NCBI GenBank assembly: GCA_016283075.1
Contig: JAEEMF010000069.1
Coordinates: forward strand, 1 to 61,616
DNA from: Bacilli bacterium
Lineage (GTDB): Bacteria; Bacillota_I; Bacilli_A; RF39; UBA660
Reading direction: 5' to 3'
DNA: 61,616 nucleotides
The notes beneath the pieces were generated by a model. The model ran no database searches. It was given only the letters and a program-made list of their open reading frames with translations, and was not told the DNA's origin. Made by a program: the position numbers and the translations under genes. Positions 34,232 through 42,311 of this stretch are shown one piece after another. Within the stretch, counting starts at the first letter, position 1. Every line of letters begins with the position of its first letter.

Positions 34232-34260
34232 AGGGTAAACTATATAAAGTTTACTCTTTT
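34232..34260 (+). terminator. Intrinsic terminator
   Basis: GTAAACT pairs with AGTTTAC, followed by CTCTTTTT. Promoter TGTTATACT follows at 34263-34271. Confidence 0.7.
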
Positions 34261-34287
34261 TATGTTATACTCTTTTTAGGTGATACT

Positions 34288-35235
34288 ATGGAAGAACTAA
34301 TAAGTGTAATTGTTCCAGTATTAGATGTTGAATCTTACTTAACTTCAACTATTGATTCACTAGAGAAACAAACATATTCTAATATTGAAATTATCTTAAT
34401 ATGTAGAGAATCTAATAAGAACTGTATGAAACTATGTAATTATTATGCTGAAAAGGATAAACGTCTTAAAGTAGTACCTGTTAAAATGACTTCTACTAAG
34501 AATTTTAAGAATTTAGGATTATCTAAAGCAAAAGGTAAATATATTACTTTTCTTGATGGAGGAGATACTGTTTCTAAATCTTATGTAGAATATATGTATA
34601 ACCTTTTAAAAGATGAAAAAGCTGATATAGTTTGTACACGAAGATATATTAAAGGTTCTAAACAGAAAAAATCTATAGATTATGATACTTATACTAATAA
34701 AAATATTATGTATAAATATTTAACTGGTCATTTCCGTAGTCACTTTTATGCTAAACTTTATAAAAAAGAATTATTTGATGAAATAGAATATCCTGAAGTA
34801 TCATATTATGATGACTTTATGGTAGGGTATAAAATATTTGATAAAGCTAAAAAACTTGTTAATAGTCATAATGAATTATATTCATATAATGAAGAAAAAA
34901 GAGATAGATTCTTTGGTATACAAGATTATGATCAAATGAAAAAGATAGGGGCATGTTTTGATATGCTTACCTATGTAGAAGAAAAGTATCCTGATTATAT
35001 AGATGATTGTAAAGCTAAAATATGTTTAGAAGCTTTAGACTTATTTAAATATGTAAGAGATAAAGAATATCGTAAACAATTATTTAGTTATATTTCTTTA
35101 TATAGAAGATATGCTTTTAGAAGTGAAAACATAACTTTTAAAGAAAAATTAATATGTGTAAGATCTATTTTAGGATATAACTTTTTAAAACTAAGTTTAG
35201 GAATGGAAAAATTTATAAAGAAGCCTATTAAATAG
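34288..35235 (+). CDS. Family 2 glycosyltransferase
   Basis: A 315-residue GT-A fold sugar transferase. ISVIVPVLDVESYLTSTIDS at about 5-24 is the classic GT2 opening; KQTYSNIEIILI follows, and the metal-binding region is FLDGGDTVS, with DGGD in place of the usual D-x-D or DSDD. The C-terminal third is charged and helical. It would use a nucleotide sugar for cell-surface polysaccharide or glycolipid. No neighbouring polysaccharide operon specifies the acceptor; galU, further on, supplies UDP-glucose. Confidence 0.82.
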   Translation: MEELISVIVPVLDVESYLTSTIDSLEKQTYSNIEIILICRESNKNCMKLCNYYAEKDKRLKVVPVKMTSTKNFKNLGLSKAKGKYITFLDGGDTVSKSYVEYMYNLLKDEKADIVCTRRYIKGSKQKKSIDYDTYTNKNIMYKYLTGHFRSHFYAKLYKKELFDEIEYPEVSYYDDFMVGYKIFDKAKKLVNSHNELYSYNEEKRDRFFGIQDYDQMKKIGACFDMLTYVEEKYPDYIDDCKAKICLEALDLFKYVRDKEYRKQLFSYISLYRRYAFRSENITFKEKLICVRSILGYNFLKLSLGMEKFIKKPIK

Positions 35236-35246
35236 GCTTCTTATAT
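35218..35246 (+). terminator. Terminator overlapping GT2 stop
   Basis: AAGAAGCCTATT pairs with AATAGGCTTCTT over a single-base gap; the T run after it is weak. Extended -10 TGATAAAAT for the next gene at 35266-35274. Confidence 0.65.
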
Positions 35247-35297
35247 TGTTTATAGAACAAATGTATGATAAAATTATAAAAGATAGATGGTGATACA

Positions 35298-37382
35298 GTG
35301 GATTTAAGTATGCTTAATGAAAACCAATTAGAAGCAGTAAAAACAACAGAAGGACCTCTTTTAGTTTTAGCAGGAGCAGGTTCTGGTAAAACTAAAGTAC
35401 TTACTACTAGAGTAGCGTACCTTATAGAAGAACTAGGAATAGATCCTAAATCTATTCTAGCTATTACATTTACAAATAAAGCTGCTAAAGAAATGAAGGA
35501 TAGAGTTATAAAAATGCTAGGAGATGTAGGATATAAAATACAAATATCTACATTTCACTCATTTGGACTTACTATTATAAAAGAGAATTATAAGTTACTT
35601 GGATATGAAAAGAACTTTACTATACTTGATAGTGAAGACTCTTTAACACTTATTAAAAAGATACTTAAAGATATGGATAAAGATCCTAAAATCTTTAATC
35701 CTAAAATGATAAGAAATAAAATAAGTGGATATAAAAATGACTTAATGGAGCCAGATGACTTAGTTAAGTTTTCAACAAGTGAATTAGATGATTTAATAAT
35801 AAGTGTTTATCGTAAATATAAAGATAAATTAGCTATTAATAATTCAGTAGATTTCGATGATTTATTAATACTACCAATTATTTTATTTAAACAAAATCCA
35901 AATGTTTTAAAATATTATCAAGATACTTTTAAATATGTACTTATTGATGAGTATCAGGATACTAATGAAGCTCAGTATACTTTAACTAAAATGATTAGTG
36001 CTAAGTATAAAAATATATGTGTAGTAGGAGATAATGATCAGTCTATATATTCTTTTAGAGGTTCTAATTATAAAAATATATTAAACTTTGAAAAAGATTA
36101 TAAGAATGCTAAAGTAATAATGCTTGAAAGAAATTATAGATCTACTAAACAAATACTTGATGTAGCAAACTGTATTATTAAAAATAATACACTTAGAAAA
36201 GATAAAAACTTATGGACTAAAGAAGAAAGTGGTTCTAAAGTAAGATATCATAGAGCATCTAACGAAAAAGATGAAGCATCTTTTGTAACAAGTGAAATTA
36301 AAACTCTTATGAAAGATAATCCATTATCTGAAATAGCTGTACTATATAGAACTAATGCTCAGTCTAGAAATATGGAAGAAGCACTTCTTAAAGAAAACAT
36401 TCCTTATAAAGTAATAGGAAGTATGTATTTCTATAAAAGAAAAGAAATTAAAGATTTACTTTCATATTTAAATGTAATTTATAATTCAAGTGATGATATA
36501 AGTTTACTTAGAGTTATTAATGTTCCTAAAAGAGGTATAGGAGATAAAACAATAGAAAATCTTACTATTAAAGCAAATAAAAATCATACAAGTTTATATG
36601 ATGCAATTGATAGTGGAAAAGAATTAGAATTTAAAAATATTATAGAAGATATTAAATCTAAACAAGATAATATGTCTTTAACAGAACTCGTTGATTATAT
36701 ACTTACAGTTACTGGAATAAGATTTGAATTAGAATCAGATGAATCTATAGATTCGGAAATAAGACTTGAAAACTTAGAAGAATTTAAATCTATTACTAAA
36801 GCCTTTGAAGAAGAAAAAGGAGTAGTATCTCTAGAAGAATTTTTAATGGAAATATCTCTAGTATCAGATGTAGAAGAACATAAAAATAATAATGATGTAG
36901 TAACCTTAATGACTATTCATAGCGCAAAAGGACTAGAATTTGATAATGTATTTATTATAGGACTAGAAGAAGGATTATTCCCACATATGAATAGTATGGA
37001 TGATTTTGATGGTATAGAAGAAGAAAGAAGACTATGTTATGTAGCAGTAACTAGAGCAAGAAAAAGATTATATTTAGTTAATGCTAAAGAAAGAATGATA
37101 TATGGTCAAACATCTTCTAATGTAGTAAGTAGATTTATAAAAGAAATAGATAAAGACTTACTAGATATTGATGAAGTTGAAACACTTTATAAACCTAAAA
37201 AAGTTATTCACAGCAATATTGATACAAATGCTGAATATAATCCAGGTGATAAGGTAATACATGATGTATTTGGAAAAGGAATGATTATTACAGTAGATAA
37301 ATCGGTAGTAACAATAGCATTCCCTGGGCCATATGGAATTAAGACTTTAATGAAAGGTCATAGTAGTATTAAGAAAATATAA
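35298..37382 (+). CDS. pcrA: ATP-dependent DNA helicase PcrA/UvrD
   Basis: 694-residue SF1A helicase for nucleotide-excision repair and removal of RecA and blocked replication complexes. LNENQLEAVKTTEGPLLVLA opens it, with Walker A AGAGSGKTKVLTTR at about 30. ITFTNKAAKEMKDRV, Walker B LIDEYQDTN, GDNDQSIYSFRGSN, TLMTIHSAKGLEFD and CYVAVTRARKRLYL follow. The C-terminal Tudor-like region (YNPGDKVIHDVFGKGMIITV) is the RNA-polymerase-binding module of PcrA. A GTG start at 35298 fits GGTGAT; an ATG at 35310 is an alternative. Confidence 0.93.
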   Translation: MDLSMLNENQLEAVKTTEGPLLVLAGAGSGKTKVLTTRVAYLIEELGIDPKSILAITFTNKAAKEMKDRVIKMLGDVGYKIQISTFHSFGLTIIKENYKLLGYEKNFTILDSEDSLTLIKKILKDMDKDPKIFNPKMIRNKISGYKNDLMEPDDLVKFSTSELDDLIISVYRKYKDKLAINNSVDFDDLLILPIILFKQNPNVLKYYQDTFKYVLIDEYQDTNEAQYTLTKMISAKYKNICVVGDNDQSIYSFRGSNYKNILNFEKDYKNAKVIMLERNYRSTKQILDVANCIIKNNTLRKDKNLWTKEESGSKVRYHRASNEKDEASFVTSEIKTLMKDNPLSEIAVLYRTNAQSRNMEEALLKENIPYKVIGSMYFYKRKEIKDLLSYLNVIYNSSDDISLLRVINVPKRGIGDKTIENLTIKANKNHTSLYDAIDSGKELEFKNIIEDIKSKQDNMSLTELVDYILTVTGIRFELESDESIDSEIRLENLEEFKSITKAFEEEKGVVSLEEFLMEISLVSDVEEHKNNNDVVTLMTIHSAKGLEFDNVFIIGLEEGLFPHMNSMDDFDGIEEERRLCYVAVTRARKRLYLVNAKERMIYGQTSSNVVSRFIKEIDKDLLDIDEVETLYKPKKVIHSNIDTNAEYNPGDKVIHDVFGKGMIITVDKSVVTIAFPGPYGIKTLMKGHSSIKKI

Positions 37383-37408
37383 AAGAAGATGTAAATCTTC
37401 TTTTATTT
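37380..37408 (+). terminator. Intrinsic terminator of pcrA
   Basis: AAAAGAAGAT pairs with ATCTTCTTTT. A TGTTATAAT promoter follows at 37410-37418. Confidence 0.75.
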
Positions 37409-37446
37409 ATGTTATAATCAAATTAACAAGAAAGGTCGTAAAGTAT

Positions 37447-37614
37447 ATGGTAACAGAAAAACAAACATTTATTGAGTGGCTTGATGAAACAATTGCCGAG
37501 CCATTTAAAAACTGGATAGTGGCAAATTATACTAATCCATTCTTATGGCTTGGATTATTCTTATTAGGACTTGCTATTTTTGGTATTACATATAATGCTT
37601 TACATAAGGATTAA
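37447..37614 (+). CDS. Small single-span membrane protein (55 aa) upstream of galU
   Basis: A 55-codon ORF with GAAAGG upstream. It begins MVTEKQTFIEWLDETIAEPF (amphipathic, acidic), then KNWIVANYTN, then a membrane helix PFLWLGLFLLGLAIFGITYN and ends ALHKD. It ends one base before the galU start codon, so the two are probably coupled. A longer galU frame starting at 37571 would overlap it and lacks a ribosome binding site. Function unknown; it could tether or regulate the soluble GalU enzyme, which is speculation from position. Confidence 0.65.
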   Translation: MVTEKQTFIEWLDETIAEPFKNWIVANYTNPFLWLGLFLLGLAIFGITYNALHKD

Positions 37615-37615
37615 T

Positions 37616-38473
37616 ATGAAGAAAGTAAGAAAATTAGTTATACCAGTTGCTGGTATGGGAACACGTTTTTTACCAGTAACAAAAAGTGTACCTAAAGAAA
37701 TGCTCCCAATAGTAGATATTCCTACAATTCAGTTACAACTTGAAGAAGCAAAAAATGCAGGAATAGAAGAAGTATTATTTATAACAAGTGGTACTAAAAA
37801 TAGTATAGTAAGTCATTTTGATATTGATTATGAACTTGAAGATAAGTTAGAAAAATCAGGAAAAACAAAACAACTTGAAATGGTAAGAAAATTACCTAAA
37901 ATGATGAAAGTATATTCTATTAGACAAGGGCAACCTCTAGGTAGTGGTCATGCTGTAGGACTAGCAAAAGAGTGGGTAGGAGACGAACCATTTGCAGTAA
38001 TGTACGGTGATGATCTTATTAAAGGTGGATGTGCTTTAAAAGAATTAATAGAAGTATATGAAAAATATGATGCTAACGTTGTAGGTGTACAAGAAGTACC
38101 ACATGAAATGACATATAAATATGGTATTGTATCTTTAAAAGATAAAGATACTTTAGAAATGTCTGGTTTAGTAGAAAAACCAAAAGTAGAAGATGCACCT
38201 AGTGATTTAGCAGGACTAGGAAGATACATCTTAAAACCAGAAATCTTTAATGAGTTAGAAAACCTTAAAGCAGGTAAAAATGGGGAATACCAACTTACTG
38301 ATGCAATGGGAAATCTAATGAAGAAAGATAAGTTCTATGCTTGTAAATTTAAAGGCACATATTATGATATTGGAAATCAACTAGGATATATCAAAGCTAA
38401 TATTATGTATGCTTTAGATAGAGAAGAATATAAAGATGAATTAATAGAATTTATGAAAGGGATAGAGAAATAA
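37616..38473 (+). CDS. galU: UTP--glucose-1-phosphate uridylyltransferase
   Basis: Makes UDP-glucose from glucose-1-phosphate and UTP. 285 residues, the usual length. LVIPVAGMGTRFLPVTKSVP with KEMLPIVD gives the nucleotide-binding GxGTRxLPxTK signature. RQGQPLGSGHAVGLAKEWVG, PFAVMYGDDL, MSGLVEKPKVEDAPS and LTDAM follow. The start is the ATG at 37616, with AAGGA just before it. UDP-glucose serves the glycosyltransferases of this window. Confidence 0.93.
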   Translation: MKKVRKLVIPVAGMGTRFLPVTKSVPKEMLPIVDIPTIQLQLEEAKNAGIEEVLFITSGTKNSIVSHFDIDYELEDKLEKSGKTKQLEMVRKLPKMMKVYSIRQGQPLGSGHAVGLAKEWVGDEPFAVMYGDDLIKGGCALKELIEVYEKYDANVVGVQEVPHEMTYKYGIVSLKDKDTLEMSGLVEKPKVEDAPSDLAGLGRYILKPEIFNELENLKAGKNGEYQLTDAMGNLMKKDKFYACKFKGTYYDIGNQLGYIKANIMYALDREEYKDELIEFMKGIEK

Positions 38474-38485
38474 CTCTATCTTTTT
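38461..38485 (+). terminator. Intrinsic terminator overlapping galU stop
   Basis: GATAGAG pairs with CTCTATC across a six-base loop, then five T. The downstream ORF starts only 15 bases later, so some read-through is likely needed to express it. Confidence 0.65.
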
Positions 38486-38499
38486 ATAAAAGGTGAAAT

Positions 38500-38763
38500 A
38501 TGAATATAGAAGATGATTTTAGTTTAGAAGAATCTGAAAAAAGATTTTTAAAAAAACAAAGTAATGGAATGCTTCTTTCTGAAAATCATATTAATATTTT
38601 AAATAAATATGATATAGATTATTTAAAATGTTCTAGTATTAATGATTTACTTTATCAAATAGATGAAGTTTTAAATGAAGGCGAATATGATGAAGTTGAT
38701 GACCTAGAATGGGTATCTATTGATTTAGCAGAAAGAAACTATTATCAAAATACAAACAAATAG
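38500..38763 (+). CDS. Small acidic protein of unknown function (87 aa)
   Basis: Unrecognised. A soluble, acidic, helical protein with LSENHINILNKYDIDYLKCS and SINDLLYQIDEVLNEGEYDE. No membrane segment, no signal. RBS AAAGGTG before the ATG. It follows the galU terminator with no clear promoter of its own and has a terminator (38764-38785) behind it. Confidence 0.68.
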   Translation: MNIEDDFSLEESEKRFLKKQSNGMLLSENHINILNKYDIDYLKCSSINDLLYQIDEVLNEGEYDEVDDLEWVSIDLAERNYYQNTNK

Positions 38764-38785
38764 CGGATTAATAATCCTCTTTTTT
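38764..38785 (+). terminator. Intrinsic terminator
   Basis: GGATT pairs with AATCC around three bases, then CTCTTTTTT. Short stem. Confidence 0.55.
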
Positions 38786-38798
38786 GCTTGTACTTTGA

Positions 38799-38830
38799 TT
38801 GACCAAAATTGCAGTTTAAACTATAATAAT
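38799..38830 (+). promoter_or_regulatory. Promoter of the glycine-rich protein operon
   Basis: TTGACC, a 17-base spacer and TATAAT precede the first of three consecutive glycine-rich protein genes. Coordinates are good to within a few bases. Confidence 0.7.
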
Positions 38831-38852
38831 GATATAAGGTAGGAGTATGTAC

Positions 38853-39908
38853 ATGAAGAAAATATTAAAGTCTAGATTAGTATGTTATTTTCTTGGAATC
38901 CTTACAATGATAGGTGTAGGAAGTGTTTTTGCATACTCTTATATAGCAGGTGAAATAGGTTTTACACCCACTTCTGGAGACTGGGATGTTGAAAATGTTC
39001 AGGAAGCTCTTGATAACTTCCGTGATATAGCAGGAACATGTATTTTTACATGCCCTTATGCACCTGGTTCTACAGTATATGAATCAGGTACATCTGGAAT
39101 AAGTGTTAAATTTGTACCACTATGTAATGGTACTTATCAGTTTGAAGTATGGGGAGCTTCTGGTGGATATGGTTATTCATCTACTTATAGAGGTGGATAC
39201 GGAGCATATGCTAGAGGTGTTGCAACACTTCAAGCAAATGATCCAATATATATTACTATAGGTGGAGTAGGAAAAAATGGTACTTCTAAAACTGCAGATT
39301 ATGCAGGAGGATATAATGGTGGTGGTAATTCTTATCACTGGGGTAATAATAATACCTATAGTGCATCAGGTGGAGGTGGAGGATATTACTTTACTACAAC
39401 TGAAAATGCAGTTGGTGGTTCTGGAGGAGGAATCTCCGGAGTAAATGGTAATGTAAACCCATCCGCTCAGTATAGACGAGGACTTGGTGGAACACAAACA
39501 GCTGCCGGTAGCTTCGATGGTACTGGTCGTAGAGAAGCTAATGCTGGTGGTTTTGGTTATGGTGGAGACTCGAGTGCAACTGTTTCTGGATCTGGTGGAG
39601 GATCTGGTGGAGGAGCAGGATTCTTTGGTGGTGGAGGTTCTTCCGTAGCCGGAGCCGGAGGAGGTTCTAGTTATATTGCAAGTTCACTTCTTATTCCTAA
39701 CAATAGTAATCAAATAAGAAATGTAATGTACTGCTATCAATGTACTGAAAGTAGTAATTTATATACCTATACTGTATCAACTTATGGTACTACAACTCAT
39801 GAAGGCGAAAGAAATTCAGAATGTTCAAGTGGATATAGTACATCACCACTTAGTGGATGTGCTAAATCAGGTAGTGGATACGCCATTATAAAATATATAG
39901 GAGAATAG
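38853..39908 (+). CDS. Exported glycine-rich surface protein, copy 2 (351 aa)
   Basis: Start chosen at the second of two close ATG codons, since GGAG is only one base from the first. The membrane segment VCYFLGILTMIGVGSVFA joins the shared module YSYIAGEIGFTPTSGDWDVE and NVQEALDNFRDIA. The glycine-rich domain starts YQFEVWGASGGYGYS, with GGYGAYARG, ITIGGVGKNG, GGYNGGGNS, SGGGGGYYF and a long Gly/Ser stretch. The end has MYCYQCTESSN, STYGTTTHEGERNSECSSGY and CAKSGSGYAIIKYIGE. Cysteines in the C-terminal part may form disulfides outside the cell. It is the first gene of a three-gene tandem. Confidence 0.82.
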   Translation: MKKILKSRLVCYFLGILTMIGVGSVFAYSYIAGEIGFTPTSGDWDVENVQEALDNFRDIAGTCIFTCPYAPGSTVYESGTSGISVKFVPLCNGTYQFEVWGASGGYGYSSTYRGGYGAYARGVATLQANDPIYITIGGVGKNGTSKTADYAGGYNGGGNSYHWGNNNTYSASGGGGGYYFTTTENAVGGSGGGISGVNGNVNPSAQYRRGLGGTQTAAGSFDGTGRREANAGGFGYGGDSSATVSGSGGGSGGGAGFFGGGGSSVAGAGGGSSYIASSLLIPNNSNQIRNVMYCYQCTESSNLYTYTVSTYGTTTHEGERNSECSSGYSTSPLSGCAKSGSGYAIIKYIGE

Positions 39909-39919
39909 AAAGGATACGT

Positions 39920-41070
39920 ATGAAAACACACTTAAAGAATTTATTTTTTATAGTGATTGGATTAATCTTGGGGATATCTCTAAGTGTTTTGCATACTCTT
40001 ATTTAGCAGAACAAATAGGATTTACTCCTTCGGCAGAAGACTGGGATGTAGATAATGTTCAAGATGCTTTAGATAGTTTTAGAGATATAGCAAGCCATTG
40101 TCCTTTTGGTTGTGAATATGTTGTAGGAGAACCTGCAATTGAATTACAATATAGAGGTGTAGAGGATGTCGTTAATATAAAATGTCCTGGAAAATTCAAA
40201 ATAGAAGTATGGGGAGCTTCTGGGAATATTGTAGACGCTACTTATGCACATTCCGGTTATGGAGGTTATTCCGTCGGAATTATGTCTTTTAATGAAGGAG
40301 ATACTTTATATATAAATGTTGGTGGAACCGGCGCTTCTTCAACATATGGTTCTGCATCAGGTGGATATAATGGTGGAGGAAGCGGAAAGGATTATAGAGA
40401 TGGAAGAGGAACCGGAGGTGGCGGAGGTGCTACACATATTGCTAAAGTAACTGGTGAACTTAGATATCTTGAATCATTCAAGGGAGAATTAAATAATGCA
40501 TCTGGAACTTATATATCTGACAAGATAATAATTGTCGCTGGGGGTGGTGGCGGAGTTGGTAATTTTACAGGACTTCATACAGCAAATCTTGTTGCGGGTT
40601 CCGGTGGTGGAAGTGTTGGTGTTACAGGAGTTAGTCCAGGAACTGGTAAAACTTACTATGGAACAGGTGGAACACAATTAGCTGCAGGAACTGCTGAAAG
40701 AACAGATTCAGTATACCAGGGGACAGACGGGAGTTTTGGATTTGGTGGAGATTGCACTGGAGCTGCCGAAGGAAACTGTTCTGGAGGAGGCGGAGGATTT
40801 TTTGGAGGAGGCTCCAATTCAAATTACTCTGGAGCAGCCGGTGGTGGCTCTGGTTATATAGGAAACATTTCTTTAAGTGAAAAAGCGATGTACTGTTATA
40901 ATTGCACTGAAAGTGATACTGCTGATTCATATACTGTTTCAACTTATGGAACAACAACTCATGAAAATGAAAGAAATCCGTTATGTGTAAATGGCTATTC
41001 GTTTGATCCTATTAGTAAATGCGCTAAAGCAGGAAACGGATATGTTAGAATAACTTATTTAGGAAGTTAA
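39920..41070 (+). pseudogene. Exported glycine-rich surface protein, copy 3, frameshifted in the signal segment
   Basis: The ATG at 39920 opens a signal sequence almost the same as copy 4. In the conserved VFA codons it has four T (GTGTTTTGCAT) where all other copies have five. The reading frame shifts and stops at the TAG 40004-40006 after 28 codons. The downstream frame is intact from 39991 to 41070: AYSYLAEQIGFTPSAEDWDV, NVQDALDSFRDIA, FKIEVWGASGN, NVGGTGASS, long Gly stretches, MYCYNCTESDT, GNGYVRITYLGS. So one base restores a full-length protein of about 383 residues. Either a fresh pseudogene, a reversible switch, or a sequencing indel. Confidence 0.78.
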
Positions 41071-41084
41071 TAGAAAGGGTAAGT

Positions 41085-42170
41085 ATGAAAAAACACTTAA
41101 AGAATATATCTTTTATAGTGATTGGATTAATCTTGGGGATATCTCTAAGTGTTTTTGCATATTCAGTATTTGCTGAAGAGGTTGGATATACTCCTGTTGA
41201 TACTGAGTGGAATGTAGAAAATTCTAAAGAAGCAATAGATGATTTACATGGAACATGTGATTATTGCAAGAATCGTTTCTTAGGAATTACGTGGGATTTT
41301 ACTTTTGAAGGAAAAGAAAGACAATTTAATGTTCCTTTAAAAGGAATATATAAATTAGAAGCATGGGGAGCACAAGGTGGAAGCTATGATACTACTATTT
41401 ATGGTGGATATGGTGGATATTCAGTTGGTGAAATACTTCTAAATGAAAATGATACTCTTTATATAAATGTTGGTGGGAAAGGTTCGACTACATATCATAA
41501 TGAAACAATTCTAAACGGTGGTTATAATGGTGGTGGGTCTGCTAAATCAATCGGTGATGCTGATGTATATGTTGGTTCAGGTGGCGGAGCTACACACATA
41601 GCCAAGGCATCAGGTTTACTATCAACTTTAGTGACAAATCAAAGCGATATTTTGATAGTTGCAGGTGGTGGCGGAGGAGCTAACAAGTTTGTCTCGGATT
41701 ATTATGGTCATGGTGGAAATGGAGGAGGAGTCTCTGGTGAAAAGCCTACTTTAACTAATGTATCTGGCTATACTTATCCAATTGGCACAGCTAATGGAGG
41801 AACCCAAAATGCTGGTGGTAGTTACATGACTACTTGTTCTGGAAGTGCCTGTTATAATACACAAGCCGGTAGTTTTGGCCAAGGTGGCAATGCCATTAAT
41901 GTAAGAACATCAGGTGGAGGCGGAGGCTACTATGGAGGCTCTAGTGGAGCAAGATCTGGTGGAGCAGGTGGTTCTGGATATATAGCAGCCCTTAATCAAA
42001 AATCAATTGATATTGATGAAAAACATATGACTTGTTATAAATGTACAACTTCTAATAATGCAATAGATCGAACAAGAACAACTGATAATGTATCAGAAGA
42101 TGCTGAGAGCGATTATGCAAAAATGGGGAATGGTTACGCTAAGATAACTTTAGTAATGGTAAGCCAGTAA
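41085..42170 (+). CDS. Exported glycine-rich surface protein, copy 4 (361 aa)
   Basis: Signal/membrane segment ISFIVIGLILGISLSVFAYS, then VFAEEVGYTPVDTEWNVEN and SKEAIDDLHGTC, followed by CKNRF. Glycine-rich domain from YKLEAWGAQGGSYDT through GGYGGYSVGE, INVGGKGS, GGYNGGGSAK, GSGGGATHIAKASG, ILIVAGGGGGAN. The end has MTCYKCTTSNNA and KMGNGYAKITLVMVSQ. The 5' end is nearly identical in DNA to copy 3, evidence of recent duplication, while the bodies differ. AAAGGG-type RBS 15 bases after copy 3. Role unknown; presumably a cell-surface or matrix protein. Confidence 0.82.
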   Translation: MKKHLKNISFIVIGLILGISLSVFAYSVFAEEVGYTPVDTEWNVENSKEAIDDLHGTCDYCKNRFLGITWDFTFEGKERQFNVPLKGIYKLEAWGAQGGSYDTTIYGGYGGYSVGEILLNENDTLYINVGGKGSTTYHNETILNGGYNGGGSAKSIGDADVYVGSGGGATHIAKASGLLSTLVTNQSDILIVAGGGGGANKFVSDYYGHGGNGGGVSGEKPTLTNVSGYTYPIGTANGGTQNAGGSYMTTCSGSACYNTQAGSFGQGGNAINVRTSGGGGGYYGGSSGARSGGAGGSGYIAALNQKSIDIDEKHMTCYKCTTSNNAIDRTRTTDNVSEDAESDYAKMGNGYAKITLVMVSQ

Positions 42171-42225
42171 ACTTTTTATAAAGTAATATACTTATGAAAA
42201 GTAGTTTTAAATATTATATAAAATG

Positions 42226-42253
42226 AAGGAGAAAAAAACTTTTTCTCCTTTTT
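42226..42253 (+). terminator. Intrinsic terminator closing the glycine-rich operon
   Basis: AAGGAGAAAA pairs with TTTTCTCCTT, then T run. The 55 bases between the last stop and this hairpin contain nothing I can identify. Confidence 0.78.
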
Positions 42254-42311
42254 AGTATGGAAAAAAAGTTACTTTTAAGATATACTAATATATAGTAGGA
42301 GGGTAGGCTAT

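Noticed and set aside
39975..39995. Programmed -1 ribosomal frameshift in the glycine-rich gene
   Set aside because: No X-XXY-YYZ slippery heptamer fits the frame (AGT GTT TTG CAT) and no downstream pseudoknot is evident; a one-base deletion explains it better.
40489..40957. Minus-strand open frames opposite a glycine-rich gene
   Set aside because: They are low-complexity antisense shadows of Gly-rich codons, lack ribosome binding sites and promoters, and overlap a well-supported plus-strand reading frame.
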